A DNA stretch of 64,000 nt from Lentisphaeria bacterium (GCA_003526375.1 DPDG01000026.1:66680-130679); one strand, 5' to 3'; positions 17,629 to 27,404 are shown, numbered from the stretch's first letter. Translations and numbers: made by a program. Notes: generated from the letters alone by a model not told the origin.

Positions 17629-18669
17629 TCATCCCTCCGGACGGTGGCGTATCACCATGCTGCACGGCATCAGCCTGCGCAGAACCGGCAGATACGGATC
17701 CGCTTTCTTCTTGCGTAAATATTCAATCGCCATCTCCCCCATCCGCTCCAGAGGCATCCGGACAAAACTGCACACAAGATCATTGAACTCGGAAATATGA
17801 TCCAGATCATCGAAGCACATCAGGGACAAAGTATCCATGCGTTCGCTGCGGCACTGCAGAAAAGCCTGGTAAAAAGCCCGCATCATTGCCATATTCGTAA
17901 AGAAAACGGCGGAAAAACTCCGCGTCCGGATAAACTCTTTCACTTTTTCCTGACAGGAAAGCAAATCCTCCGCATTTACAGTCAGATGATACGGCACTTC
18001 AAGACCGGCATTGCGGTATGCATCCTCCCATCCGCGGGAACGCAGCGCCACAGTCCGTTCATCCTCCCGGTTTCCGGCAAGAACAATGTCCCGGCAGCCG
18101 GATCGCAGCAGATACGTGACCGCAAGCTCAGACTCCTTCCGGTGATCCACGGACAAATAGGCAAGCTCCGGTTCCGCCGGCAGACGGTTGATCAGGAGCG
18201 CCGGTTTGCCGCATGACACGGCACGTTTGAAATCCTCCCGGTCATGATCCCCGGCTTTCATCAGCAGCAATGCGTCAAGCTGAGGCGGAATATTCGCCGG
18301 CGCCAGGTACTCGCCGTAAAGAGAGCAGAACATGCAGTTTTTACCATAAAGAGAGCGATGCACCCCCTGCATCAGCCTGCCGTAATAATGTGCGCCCATC
18401 TCCATCAGGAAATCAACGCCGATCCGGAACTCCGGCATCTCCGCCGCACTGCTGCCGCCGTCCATATCCTTGACAAACGTCCCGACGCCGGGCCGCTTCT
18501 CAATCAGGTTCTGCGCACAGAGTTTTTCCTGGACCCGGCGCACGGTCGGACGGCTGATCGAATATTTCTCGCAAAGCTCGTTCTCCGAAGGCAGCAACAT
18601 GCCGGGCAGAAGTTTCCGCTCCAGAATCTCCGTTCTCAAGTCTTCATAAAGTTTTTGCGCCGGTGTCAT
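17629..18669 (-). CDS. GntR-type regulator with LacI-like sensor domain
   Basis: 346 residues. Residues 1-70 are a winged helix of the GntR family (LYEDLRTEILERKLLPGMLL, PSENELCEKYSISRPTVRRV, IEKRPGVGTFVKD). The rest is a periplasmic-binding-protein fold as in LacI/AraR-type regulators (FRIGVDFLMEMGAHYYGRLM, LDALLLMKAGDH, CRDIVLAGNREDERTVALRS, SLMCFDDLDHISEFND). Such hybrids sense sugars, as AraR does. It is transcribed in the same direction as the pseudopilin and DUF6259 genes and has an operator-like inverted repeat next to its own promoter, so local autoregulation is likely. Confidence 0.93.
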   Translation of the reverse strand: MTPAQKLYEDLRTEILERKLLPGMLLPSENELCEKYSISRPTVRRVQEKLCAQNLIEKRPGVGTFVKDMDGGSSAAEMPEFRIGVDFLMEMGAHYYGRLMQGVHRSLYGKNCMFCSLYGEYLAPANIPPQLDALLLMKAGDHDREDFKRAVSCGKPALLINRLPAEPELAYLSVDHRKESELAVTYLLRSGCRDIVLAGNREDERTVALRSRGWEDAYRNAGLEVPYHLTVNAEDLLSCQEKVKEFIRTRSFSAVFFTNMAMMRAFYQAFLQCRSERMDTLSLMCFDDLDHISEFNDLVCSFVRMPLERMGEMAIEYLRKKKADPYLPVLRRLMPCSMVIRHRPEG

Positions 18670-18684
18670 TTCTTATCCTGCATG

Positions 18685-18737
18685 TTACCTGTAATGTTTC
18701 ATGTAATATATTATAAACAAAAAACCCGTTCTGTCAA
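18685..18737 (-). promoter_or_regulatory. Promoter and operator of the GntR-LacI gene at 18669
   Basis: TTGACA (18737-18732), 16-base spacer, TATAAT (18715-18710), followed by the inverted repeat TTACCTGTAA (18685-18694) embedded between two CATG words. It has the same promoter geometry as the other regulators in the window. Confidence 0.7.
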
Positions 18738-18939
18738 CCCCTCTTTTCGAAAAAAACGGAAAAAAAGTCCGAACCGTATTGCGGCGGAACCGTCCGGACT
18801 CCTGCGCCAAGAACTGAAGAACAGACGAAAGACCGGAAAGGCAAAATCCAGAAGACAAGCCTTCAGGCCCCTGCTTCGATGAACTGCCCGGCGCAGGGCC
18901 GCGCCGCGGCATCAGACTGTCTTCCCGGTCAGGAAAACC

Positions 18940-20133
18940 TTACTTCGACACAGCTTCGACGGCGCGTTTCATGCCCGGAGCGGCAGCGCGGATCACTTTC
19001 TCGTCCACGCAGAACGCCATACGGAAATAACCGGGGCCGCCGAACGCGCTTCCGGGAACGGCAAGCACGCATTCCTTCACAAGCGCATCAATGAATGCCT
19101 TATCGTCTGCGACAGGCGATTTCGGGAAGAAATAAAATGCGCCTTTCGGCATTGTGAATTTGATTCCGGCATCCGTCAGGACCTCCGCCATCGCGGCACG
19201 GCGGGCGCGGTAGACATCCAGGTCGACCTGTGCATCGGCGCACTCCATCAGAATCTGCTGGGCGACTGCCGGGGCATTCACGAAGCCGAGAATGCGGTTG
19301 CAGAGAATCAGCCCGTTCATCAGATCGTCGATCCCCTCCATCGCGGGATTCGCGGCAATATAGCCGATACGCTCGCCGGCAAGGGAAAGGCTCTTCGAGA
19401 AAGAACCGATCACGACACTGTGCGGGAAATATTCAAACACGGAAGGAATATCCGCATTGTCGAAATTCAGGAAACGATAGGGCTCGTCCGCAACGATGTA
19501 AATTGCACGCCCGTAACGCTTTTCCGCATCCGCAACGATTTTCGCAAGCGCCTGAAGCTGGTCGCGGGTATAAATCTGACCGGTCGGGTTATGCGGAGAA
19601 TTGAGGATAATCGCGCGCGTCCTCTCATTCACGGCTTTTGCCATTGCGTCCACATCCAGTTCAAAAGTGAAATCCACGGATTTCACCGGAACCAGCCTGC
19701 CGCCGAAGTTTCCCGCATAGAAGCCATACTCCACAAAATACGGGCTCGGCGTGATCACCTCATCCCCGGCGGAAAGAACCGAGCGGAAAAATACATTGAT
19801 CCCGCCTGCCGCACCGCAGGTGACAACCACACTGGAAGCCGGTATTTCCACCCCTTGCTCGGCGGAAAGTTTCCCGGCGAGCTTCCGGCGGAGAGCCGGA
19901 TATCCGGCGTTCGGCATATAGCCGATGGAAAACGGCTCCCTGGATTTGAGCGCGATTTTTTCGAGTGCGCTCCCGACTTCAGCCGGAGGCGGAAGATCCG
20001 GATTGCCGAGGCTGAAGTCATAAACTTTATCATCGCCGTATTTTTTCCTCAATTCAATTCCCGCCTCAAACATTTTTCGGATACCTGAAGAATTGGCAAG
20101 GAAATTTTTGATTTCGTCTGTTACTGTCTGCAT
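18940..20133 (-). CDS. PLP-dependent aminotransferase (class I/II, aspartate family fold)
   Basis: 397 residues from ATG 20133, with GGGAG six bases upstream. PLP-binding residues are visible: NSPHNPTGQ (Asn182 region), VADEPYR (Asp216) and GSFSKSLSLAGERIGY with the Schiff-base Lys247; the N-terminal FSLGNPDLPPP and the C-terminal FRMAFCVDE Arg are also conserved. It fits the subgroup of aspartate/aromatic aminotransferases that includes many annotated as pyridoxal phosphate-dependent aminotransferase, and the amino acid specificity is open. It stands alone, divergent from the GH2 gene. The 270 bases between its stop and the GntR promoter hold no gene that I can support. Confidence 0.93.
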   Translation of the reverse strand: MQTVTDEIKNFLANSSGIRKMFEAGIELRKKYGDDKVYDFSLGNPDLPPPAEVGSALEKIALKSREPFSIGYMPNAGYPALRRKLAGKLSAEQGVEIPASSVVVTCGAAGGINVFFRSVLSAGDEVITPSPYFVEYGFYAGNFGGRLVPVKSVDFTFELDVDAMAKAVNERTRAIILNSPHNPTGQIYTRDQLQALAKIVADAEKRYGRAIYIVADEPYRFLNFDNADIPSVFEYFPHSVVIGSFSKSLSLAGERIGYIAANPAMEGIDDLMNGLILCNRILGFVNAPAVAQQILMECADAQVDLDVYRARRAAMAEVLTDAGIKFTMPKGAFYFFPKSPVADDKAFIDALVKECVLAVPGSAFGGPGYFRMAFCVDEKVIRAAAPGMKRAVEAVSK

Positions 20134-20320
20134 GGTCGTCTCCCGGAAAGTTTCAAGTTTCAAAATAATATATTTTAGCATTTCAGAGCCTTTTTTACAA
20201 CCGGAAATCCTTTGCAAATGCCTCAAAAGTCCGGTTTTTCAGCCAAAAATCCGGTTGCACAAACTATTGCGGCAGGATATTTTAATGCAAACGTAAAGAA
20301 AAACGAGAGGTCACAACAGT

Positions 20321-22021
20321 ATGAATGCCTATCCATTTTACCCATCCAGAAAAATCCTTGTTCTCGACGGAGCATGGGACTTCAATTTCATCGGCGACGC
20401 GGAACTGGAACAGCTTGATCCCGCAGAATTCACGTTCCATGACGTCATGTGCGTTCCCGGAGCGTTCGACTGCTCCCCCGCGTATTACTGCAAACGGGGA
20501 ATCGCGCTTTACCGGACGGATTTCACGCTGGAGCAGAATGCGCCGGACGCCCTGCTGAAACTCGGTGGGCTCGGTCTCCGTGCACGTTTCTGGATTGACG
20601 GCAGGGAAATCGGGTTCACGAACCTGCCCTATTCCGGCGTCGAATTTAAAACGGGGAAACTTACGGCAGGAAAGCATACCCTCTGCGCCGCACTGGACAA
20701 CCGGTTCGATCCCGAAAAAATGAAGCTGTTCCTGCCCTATTATGATTTTTACGCATTCGGCGGATTCTACCGCGGCGTCACACTGCATCTCCTGCCGGAA
20801 GGCTGTTGCATCGACTGCGTCCAGATACGCACGACGGATTACAGGACAGGAAAAGTGAATCTGCGCTTTCTGTTCCGGGGCGATGTGCCGAAAACGCTTG
20901 CCGTCCAACTGAAATTCGATACGGAAAATGCGTTCAGGTCAGAAACGCTCACGATACAAGCTCATTCCGCTTCGCTTGAACTGGCTGTGCCGGACTTCAA
21001 ACTCTGGTCCACGGAAACGCCGGATCTGCATACGCTTGAAGTCAGAACGAAAAACGACCATATCGTCGAATCTTTCGGCATACGGGAGGTCAAGGCGGAA
21101 AAGAGGCAGATTCTCCTGAACGGAAAACCGGTCTTTCTGAAAGGCTTCAACCGTCATGAATCCCACCCGGAATTCGGGCCGGCGACGCCGGAACAGGTCA
21201 TGATCGAAGACCTCCAGAATCTGAAAGCGCTGAACTGCAACTTCATCCGAGGCTGTCACTATCCGCAGGATCAGCGTTTTCTGGACCTCTGCGACCGCAT
21301 GGGGTTCCTGGTATGGGAGGAAAGCCTCGGCTGGGGAAATACGAAAGAACAGATGGCGGACCCGGAATTCATCGCCCTGCAGGAAAAACAGACGCGCCTC
21401 ATGGTCCGGAACAGCGTCAACCATCCCAGCGTAATCATCTGGGCGTTTCTGAACGAATTTGAATCCGGCACACAGGAAGGACAGACGCTTTGCCGGAAAC
21501 TGGTCGCTGCAATCAGAAAAGAGGATGACAGCCGTCTTGTGACATTCGCCTGCTCCCATGTCTGGAATGACATTTGCACAGCTCTTACCGACATCGTCGC
21601 CTACAACACCTATCCGGGCTGGATATCCGCGGATGCGGCGGAGGAACCTCCTTCCTATATCCGGGGAAACCGCGACAAGATCATAGAGCGTTTCAGAACT
21701 TACAATCCGCCGGACAAGCCGATCATGGTCAGCGAAATGGGCTGCTGCGGGCTCTACGGCAGCCATGACCGCGCCGCAGCACAATGGTCCGAAGAATTCC
21801 AGGCGGAGTATCTGGCGGAGGTCATCAGGCAGGTCTTTGCATCGCCGGACCTCTGCGGACTCGCGATCTGGCAGTTCAACGATGCGAAAAGCTACCTGCG
21901 GAAAGGCTCCAATATCCGCTGCAAGCCGCTCGCACAGAATCTCGCCGGAGTCTTCGACCAGTACCGCCGTCCGAAACTCGCTGCGGAAACGGTGAAAAAG
22001 CTGTTTGCGGAAAAAAGATAA
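20321..22021 (+). CDS. Glycoside hydrolase family 2 protein
   Basis: 566 residues, no signal peptide. Domains in order are a jelly-roll sugar-binding domain (residues about 12-165: LDGAWDFNFIGD, YRTDFTLEQN, ARFWIDGREIGFTNLPYSG), an immunoglobulin-like domain (about 180-265) and a TIM-barrel from GIREVKAEKRQILLNGKPVF. The acid/base is Glu379 in WAFLNEFES and the nucleophile is Glu472 in MVSEMGCCG, both in the positions expected of family 2. The FLKGFNRHESHPEFG segment is as in beta-glucuronidases and beta-galactosidases. At 566 residues it is a short, beta-glucuronidase-sized member. The start has GAGAGG ten bases upstream. Substrate choice between beta-glucuronide and beta-galactoside is not clear. 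Confidence 0.92.
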   Translation: MNAYPFYPSRKILVLDGAWDFNFIGDAELEQLDPAEFTFHDVMCVPGAFDCSPAYYCKRGIALYRTDFTLEQNAPDALLKLGGLGLRARFWIDGREIGFTNLPYSGVEFKTGKLTAGKHTLCAALDNRFDPEKMKLFLPYYDFYAFGGFYRGVTLHLLPEGCCIDCVQIRTTDYRTGKVNLRFLFRGDVPKTLAVQLKFDTENAFRSETLTIQAHSASLELAVPDFKLWSTETPDLHTLEVRTKNDHIVESFGIREVKAEKRQILLNGKPVFLKGFNRHESHPEFGPATPEQVMIEDLQNLKALNCNFIRGCHYPQDQRFLDLCDRMGFLVWEESLGWGNTKEQMADPEFIALQEKQTRLMVRNSVNHPSVIIWAFLNEFESGTQEGQTLCRKLVAAIRKEDDSRLVTFACSHVWNDICTALTDIVAYNTYPGWISADAAEEPPSYIRGNRDKIIERFRTYNPPDKPIMVSEMGCCGLYGSHDRAAAQWSEEFQAEYLAEVIRQVFASPDLCGLAIWQFNDAKSYLRKGSNIRCKPLAQNLAGVFDQYRRPKLAAETVKKLFAEKR

Positions 22022-22032
22022 TCCTTTTCTCC

Positions 22033-22050
22033 GGAACCGCCGGTTCCCAT
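22033..22050 (+). terminator. Weak hairpin terminator after the GH2 gene
   Basis: GGAACC/GGTTCC with a three-base loop followed by CATTTTG. It is short and has a poor T run. Confidence 0.3.
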
Positions 22051-22213
22051 TTTGCCCGGCGGTCTCCGTCAGCCGGAGCCTTCCGCGCATGAGTCATTTC
22101 GGGAAGACCTTCCGCTAAAAACAGGGAAGAGACACCTTTCCCTGCTTGAAATCACTGATTTGCAGGCTATTTTACGGAATCGTTACTGTAAACAATGAAA
22201 GGAGCCTGAAAAC

Positions 22214-24142
22214 ATGTCTCTCGAAACGATCACAGCATTGTCTGTCAAGTACGGGTCTGATCCGGCGTATGTCCTTGCCGGCGGAGGCAATACCTCCGTG
22301 AAAGATGAAAAATACCTCTATGTCAAGCCCAGCGGCGTGGCGCTCGCAAAGATCAAGCCGGAAAACTTCGTCAAGATGGACCGCGCGCTGATTGAAAAAA
22401 TCTTTACTCACGACATGCCATCCGATGTCGCGCAGCGCGAAGCGATTGCAAAAGAATTCATGATGGCGGCGGTCTGCCCGGAATCCTCCGGGCGCCCCTC
22501 CGTCGAGGCTCCGCTTCATGAACTCATCCCGTTCCGGTATGTCGTGCACCTCCATCCGGCTCTCGTCAACGGGATGACCTGTGCCGAAAACGGCGCAAAA
22601 GCCTGTGCGGAACTCTTCCCGGACGCTCTCTGGATCGCGTATGTCGATCCGGGATACACGCTTTCACGCAAAGTCGCGGACGAGATGGCAGCTTACAAAA
22701 AAGCCAGAGGAACTGATCCCAAAGTGATCTTCCTCCAGAATCACGGCGTGTTTGCCGGCGCGGATACCGATACGGAGATCAACGCGATTTACGACAACAT
22801 CATGTCCACATTGAAAGCGGCGTATGCCAAAGCCGGAATCGCAGTGGAACTCAAACGTTCCGAGCCGGATTTCGAGGCCTCAAAACTGATCGCTCCGAAA
22901 CTCCGCACCATCCTCGGCGCGGGCGAAGGGGAAGCCGTCCGGCGCAAATTCATCACCTGGGCGGGCGAATTCGAAGTCACGGGCGGACCGCTCTCCCCCG
23001 ATCACATTGTGTATGCAAAATCCTTCCCGATGGTGTCCGACGATCCGAAAAAGGAAGATGTCGATGCGTATGTAAAAGCCAACGGCTTCAAGCCGCTGGT
23101 GGTCAGCGTCCCCGGCAAAGGCGTCTTCTGCGCGGGCGATACGCTGAAAGGCGCTTCGACCGTGGCGGCGCTCGCGGCGGACGCCGGACTCGTGAAACAG
23201 CTTGCGGCGGCATTCGGCGGCCCCCATTACCTCAGCGACCGCGACCGTCTGTTCATTGAGAACTGGGAAGTGGAATCCTACCGCCGCGCGCAGGCGGCGA
23301 AATCCAATCCGTCCGCAGGCGGCAGACTCAAAGGCAAAGTGGCGGTCGTCACCGGCGCCGCGCAGGGATTCGGCTACGGCATCGCGGAAGAACTTGCCAA
23401 AGAGGGCGCAGTGATCGTGATCGCCGACATGAATACCGAGGGAGCGCAGAAAGCGGCGGACACCATAAAGTCGGAGTATCCGGCGGTGGAGGCGTTCTCC
23501 GTTGCAGTCAATATCGCGGATGAAAGTTCCGTCGCGAAAATGGTTTCCGACGTCACGAAGACCTGCGGCGGCATCGACCTTTTTGTAGCCAACGCCGGCG
23601 TGCTCAAGGCGGGTTCCGTCAAGACCTTCTCCCTCAAGGACTGGGAGTTCGTCACGGACATCAACTACAACGGGTATTTCCTCTGCGTCAAACATGTTTC
23701 CGCCGTCATGGCGGCGGAAACGGCGGACGGCGGCGACTGGCTCGACATCGTTCAGGTCAACTCCAAGAGCGGGCTTCAGGGCAGCAATAAAAACGGAGCG
23801 TATGCCGGCGGCAAATTCGGCGGAATCGGACTCACGCAGAGCTTCGCCATGGAACTGGTCACGGACCGCATCAAGGTCAACAGCGTATGCCCCGGCAATT
23901 TCTTCGACGGACCGCTCTGGAGCAATCCCGAACGAGGGCTTTTCGTCCAGTATCTGAACAGCGGCAAGGTTCCCGGCGCCAGAACCATTGAAGACGTCAA
24001 ACGTTTCTACGAGGCGAAAGTCCCGATGAACCGCGGCTGTTTCCCCGCGGACGTGGCAAAGGCGATCCTTTACTCCGTCGAACAGAAATATGAAACAGGA
24101 CAGGCGATCCCCGTCACCGGCGGACAGGTCATGTTGAAGTAA
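22214..24142 (+). CDS. Class II aldolase - short-chain dehydrogenase fusion (RhaD/lactaldehyde dehydrogenase-like)
   Basis: 642 residues. The N-terminal ~370 residues are a class II aldolase/adducin domain (DPAYVLAGGGNTSVKD, YLYVKPSGVAL, APLHELIPFRYVVHLHPALV with the zinc histidines, and VIFLQNHGVFAGAD). The C-terminal half is an NAD-dependent short-chain dehydrogenase (GKVAVVTGAAQGFGYGIAEE, NAGVLKAG, Ser in VNSKSG, YAGGK with the catalytic Tyr-x3-Lys, VTGGQVML at the end). The fusion is characteristic of rhamnulose-1-phosphate aldolase/lactaldehyde dehydrogenase enzymes, and rhaA is present 20 kb away, so a role in rhamnose or fucose catabolism is likely. It has AAGGAG eight bases before the ATG. 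Other sugar phosphates are possible. Confidence 0.9.
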   Translation: MSLETITALSVKYGSDPAYVLAGGGNTSVKDEKYLYVKPSGVALAKIKPENFVKMDRALIEKIFTHDMPSDVAQREAIAKEFMMAAVCPESSGRPSVEAPLHELIPFRYVVHLHPALVNGMTCAENGAKACAELFPDALWIAYVDPGYTLSRKVADEMAAYKKARGTDPKVIFLQNHGVFAGADTDTEINAIYDNIMSTLKAAYAKAGIAVELKRSEPDFEASKLIAPKLRTILGAGEGEAVRRKFITWAGEFEVTGGPLSPDHIVYAKSFPMVSDDPKKEDVDAYVKANGFKPLVVSVPGKGVFCAGDTLKGASTVAALAADAGLVKQLAAAFGGPHYLSDRDRLFIENWEVESYRRAQAAKSNPSAGGRLKGKVAVVTGAAQGFGYGIAEELAKEGAVIVIADMNTEGAQKAADTIKSEYPAVEAFSVAVNIADESSVAKMVSDVTKTCGGIDLFVANAGVLKAGSVKTFSLKDWEFVTDINYNGYFLCVKHVSAVMAAETADGGDWLDIVQVNSKSGLQGSNKNGAYAGGKFGGIGLTQSFAMELVTDRIKVNSVCPGNFFDGPLWSNPERGLFVQYLNSGKVPGARTIEDVKRFYEAKVPMNRGCFPADVAKAILYSVEQKYETGQAIPVTGGQVMLK

Positions 24143-24166
24143 CAGTCTTAAAAGAGGGCTTTGATT

Positions 24167-24685
24167 ATGGAAAAAGACATCAAACAACATACGATTTCGG
24201 TGCTTGTCGAAAATAAATTCGGCGCACTTGCCAGAATCGCGGGGCTTTTCAGCGGGCGCGGCTACAATATTGAGTCGCTGACCGTCAATCATACGCACGA
24301 CCCGAATCTTTCACGCATGACGATCGTCACAAGAGGCGACGACGATGTGCTCGAACAGATCGAAAAACAGCTGAACAAGCTCGTCGACGTGGTTTCCGTC
24401 ACGGATCTTGATTCGGAAGATTATCTGGAACTGGAACTGGCAATCATCAAGGTCAAGACGACCCAGCTCACCCGTGTGGCGATCGTTCAGCTCGTGGAAC
24501 TTTTCCACGGCTACATCCCGAACGTCAACAAGGATGAACTCTGCATCGCGATCTCCGGAACGCCCGAAAAGATCGAGCACTTCCTGACGCTGATGTCGGA
24601 CTACAAGATCGTCGAAATCGCGCGAACCGGCAGCACAGCCGTCTCCCGCGCTTCCGGCGTCACCGCGGGATTCCGCAAGAAATGA
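24167..24685 (+). CDS. ilvN: Acetolactate synthase small (regulatory) subunit
   Basis: 172 residues with an N-terminal ACT domain (ISVLVENKFGALARIAGLFS, GRGYNIESLTVNHT) that binds valine, and the ALS small-subunit C-terminal domain (LELELAIIKVKTTQLTRVAI, GTPEKIEHFLTLMSDYKIVE). It matches IlvN/IlvH over the full length. The start chosen is ATG 24167, with GAGGG eight bases upstream; a TTG at 24161 is in frame. No catalytic subunit (ilvB/ilvI) is next to it in this window, which is unusual; it must partner with one encoded elsewhere. Its stop overlaps the next gene by four bases (ATGA). Confidence 0.93.
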   Translation: MEKDIKQHTISVLVENKFGALARIAGLFSGRGYNIESLTVNHTHDPNLSRMTIVTRGDDDVLEQIEKQLNKLVDVVSVTDLDSEDYLELELAIIKVKTTQLTRVAIVQLVELFHGYIPNVNKDELCIAISGTPEKIEHFLTLMSDYKIVEIARTGSTAVSRASGVTAGFRKK

Positions 24686-25971
24686 AGCTGGCAGTTGTTC
24701 TGGGAGCCGGTGCGGGATACTCTCTTTTCGAGTCCCGCAGACAGGCGGCATTCTGGGAAAAGCTTTCGCCCAAACGCGCGGAATCGCTTTTTCCCGCCCT
24801 CACCTGCCCCGTTCAGGCGACCCTCAGAACAGCCTCGCTTCCCAATGCGCACGGCATGATCGCAAGCGGTTATTTCGACCGTGCGCTGCAGGAGCCTTTC
24901 TTCTGGAAACAGCCGTCCACCCTTTTCAGCGGTCCGCGCATCTGGGAAAATTTCCGGCGGCGCGGCGGCAAAGTGGCGCAAATCTGTTTTCAGCAGTGCC
25001 CCGGCACGGACTCCGATGTCTTTCTGAGTCCCGCGCCGGTACACAAGCATCACGGGGGAATGATTCAGGAATTTCTTTCGCGCCCGCCGAATCTGTATCA
25101 CGAAATCTGCGAAATCACCGGGCTCAAATTCAATCTGATGAACTACTGGGGTCCGTTCGCGTCGATCAAGTCTTCCGAATGGATCACCGAAGCGGGAATC
25201 GAGACCATACGCCGCCTTGCCTCCGAAAAAGAATCGCTGGTTCTGATCTACCTTCCGCATCTGGACTATGCGCAGCAGAAACACGGACCGCAAAGCCGGA
25301 GCGCGGCAAAAGCGTTCTCCGAGCTGGAGAAAATGGCGGAGGCGCTTTTTCAGACCGCGCAGGAAAACGGATACGAATTCACATTCTGCGGAGATTACGA
25401 GATCACGGAGGTTGACACGCCGGTTTACCCGAACAGGATTCTGCGCGATTCCTCTTATTTCGATGTGCGGCATGTAGAGAAGATGACCTATCCGCAGTAT
25501 GTCACGAGCCGCGCGTTCGCCCTTGCCGACCACCAGATCGCACACGTCTATGTCAGGGAGGAGAAAGATCTGGACCCTCTCAAGATGTTGTTCAGCATGT
25601 CCAATGGAATCGGGCGCGTCATGGAACGCAGAGATTCGCCGGAATTGAACCACCCGCGCGCCGGGGAACTGATTCTCGAAGCTGCGGAAGGCTATCATTT
25701 CTCCTATCAGTGGTGGGACACCCCCGAGGAGGCGCCCGATTATGCGGATCATGTGGACATCCACAGCAAGCCGGGTTTCGACCCCTGCGAACTTTTCCCG
25801 ATGCAGTGGTGGAATCCGTTCCGCACCAGTACCGACGCAGGGCTTGTCAAAGGTTCTCACGGACGCGCCGGAAATGCCGTCGTCCTGGGTTCGACCTTTG
25901 CCCTGCCCGAAACATGCGATTCGTTCCTCAAATATTCGCAACACCTCAAAGACATGCTTGAAAACCCCTGA
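24682..25971 (+). CDS. Alkaline phosphatase superfamily (nucleotide pyrophosphatase/phosphodiesterase-like) protein
   Basis: 429 residues, no signal peptide. The pattern is that of type I phosphodiesterases: ASLPNAHGMIASGYFDRAL near residue 55 (metal and nucleophile loop), LIYLPHLDYAQQKHGPQS around residue 195 (Asp/His metal ligands), FCGDYEITEVDTPVYPNRIL (second Asp) and DHVDIHSKPGFDPCELFP (His ligand). The classical Thr/Ser nucleophile position reads as TASLPN. It is translationally coupled to ilvN by ATGA and runs directly into the helicase gene (four bases between stop and ATG). The real substrate and the reason for this pairing are unknown. Confidence 0.8.
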   Translation: MKLAVVLGAGAGYSLFESRRQAAFWEKLSPKRAESLFPALTCPVQATLRTASLPNAHGMIASGYFDRALQEPFFWKQPSTLFSGPRIWENFRRRGGKVAQICFQQCPGTDSDVFLSPAPVHKHHGGMIQEFLSRPPNLYHEICEITGLKFNLMNYWGPFASIKSSEWITEAGIETIRRLASEKESLVLIYLPHLDYAQQKHGPQSRSAAKAFSELEKMAEALFQTAQENGYEFTFCGDYEITEVDTPVYPNRILRDSSYFDVRHVEKMTYPQYVTSRAFALADHQIAHVYVREEKDLDPLKMLFSMSNGIGRVMERRDSPELNHPRAGELILEAAEGYHFSYQWWDTPEEAPDYADHVDIHSKPGFDPCELFPMQWWNPFRTSTDAGLVKGSHGRAGNAVVLGSTFALPETCDSFLKYSQHLKDMLENP

Positions 25972-25975
25972 CGCA

Positions 25976-27394
25976 ATGGCTAAGATACGACTCGAATTCT
26001 CGGCGGGCACCCTGCTCGTCAAACCTGAAGAAGGAACGGAACTGCCGGAACCCATCGCCTCCTCCACGATTCAGGATATCCGTGTCAACTCTTACCGCGC
26101 CGCCGCTTCCGATTATGAAAAGATCATGCGTACCGCCTACGAAAACAGGCTTGAAATCGAAGACGCCGCACGGAGTTACAACTCTCTCGACCTGAAAATA
26201 TTCAATCCGCACCCTCCCATGCCGCACCAGCGGAAAGCCCTGGAGAAATGGCGCGAAGCCAAAGGGCGCGGACTGGTCGTCATGCCGACGGGCTCCGGCA
26301 AAACTTATTTCGCGGTTCTGGCGATTGCCGCGATCCGGCGCTCGACTCTGGTCGTCGTGCCGACCATCGACCTCATGATCCAGTGGCAGAAAGTGCTGAG
26401 TTCCTTTTTCCAATGTGAAGTAGGAATGCTCGGCGGCGGCAGCAAGGATGTCAGAGATATCACGGTCAGCACCTACGACTCGGCGGTGCTGATGATGGAG
26501 TTCATCGGCAACCGCTTCGGATTCATCGTCTTCGACGAGTGCCACCACCTGCCCGGACAGGTCAACCGCATGGCGGCGTCCATGTGCATCGCCCCCTACC
26601 GTCTCGGACTCACTGCTACGCCGGAGCGCGAGGACGACGGCATGGAAGTCATGGAACGCCTGATCGGTCCGATCGTATTTCAGGCGCACATCGACGAACT
26701 GGAAGGCAAAGTGCTCGCCCCTTACATCACGCGCCGGATACGGGTTACGCTATCCCCTGAAGAAGCCGAGGAATACGCCGCGGCAAGGCGCATGTACACC
26801 AATTTCATCCGCGCCCATCAGATCGACTTCTCCGAACGCGACGGCTGGACAAGGTTCATCATGCTTTCGGCGCGTCTTCCCGGCGGGCGCGACGCCATGA
26901 AAGCCTATCTGAAACAGCGCGCAATCGCCCAGTGCAGCCGCGCGAAATTGAATATCGTATGGAACATCATGCGCGAAAACCGCAGCGAACGCATCATCAT
27001 TTTCACAGCGGACAACGACACCGCTTACCGCATGGGCGAAATTTTCTGCATGCCGGTGCTCACACATAAAACCAAGGCGGCGGAGCGGAAAGATTTTCTC
27101 GACCGTTTCCGCAGCGGAGAATATCCGGTCCTGCTGACCAGCAAAGTTCTCAATGAAGGCGTGGACGTGCCGGAGGCAAGCATCGGGATCGTGGTTTCCG
27201 GCAGCGGAAGCACACGGGAACACGTGCAACGCCTCGGACGGATTCTGCGCGCAAAAGACGGCAAACAGGCAGTGCTGTATGAGCTCGTAAGCGACGGCAC
27301 TTCGGAAATGCGCGTCAGCGACCGCCGCCGCCAGCACCGCGCCTATGAACAGCGCCGTCTGCAATTCTACCGGCGCGGGTATATCAAGGAATGA
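25976..27394 (+). CDS. XPB/Rad25-like SF2 DNA helicase
   Basis: 472 residues. Superfamily 2 motifs in order: Walker A MPTGSGKT (103-110), DECHH (motif II), GLTATPEREDD (motif III plus the RED element typical of XPB), SKVLNEGVDVPEA (motif V) and EHVQRLGRILR (motif VI). An N-terminal ~80-residue region precedes the Q-like element PHPPMPHQRKALEKW, as in archaeal XPB. XPB helicases unwind DNA around damage; in archaea they work with the Bax1 nuclease, and the next gene here is a DUF790/Bax1 homologue. The ATG at 25976 follows the previous stop by four bases. A general type I restriction-like helicase is less likely given the RED motif and the neighbour. Confidence 0.9.
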   Translation: MAKIRLEFSAGTLLVKPEEGTELPEPIASSTIQDIRVNSYRAAASDYEKIMRTAYENRLEIEDAARSYNSLDLKIFNPHPPMPHQRKALEKWREAKGRGLVVMPTGSGKTYFAVLAIAAIRRSTLVVVPTIDLMIQWQKVLSSFFQCEVGMLGGGSKDVRDITVSTYDSAVLMMEFIGNRFGFIVFDECHHLPGQVNRMAASMCIAPYRLGLTATPEREDDGMEVMERLIGPIVFQAHIDELEGKVLAPYITRRIRVTLSPEEAEEYAAARRMYTNFIRAHQIDFSERDGWTRFIMLSARLPGGRDAMKAYLKQRAIAQCSRAKLNIVWNIMRENRSERIIIFTADNDTAYRMGEIFCMPVLTHKTKAAERKDFLDRFRSGEYPVLLTSKVLNEGVDVPEASIGIVVSGSGSTREHVQRLGRILRAKDGKQAVLYELVSDGTSEMRVSDRRRQHRAYEQRRLQFYRRGYIKE

Positions 27395-27404
27395 AAGGGA
27401 AACA

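Noticed and set aside
22880..26067. Long minus-strand open frames opposite the aldolase fusion and the phosphodiesterase-like gene
   Set aside because: Shadows of clear genes; composition rich in Arg, Phe and Gly with no family match.
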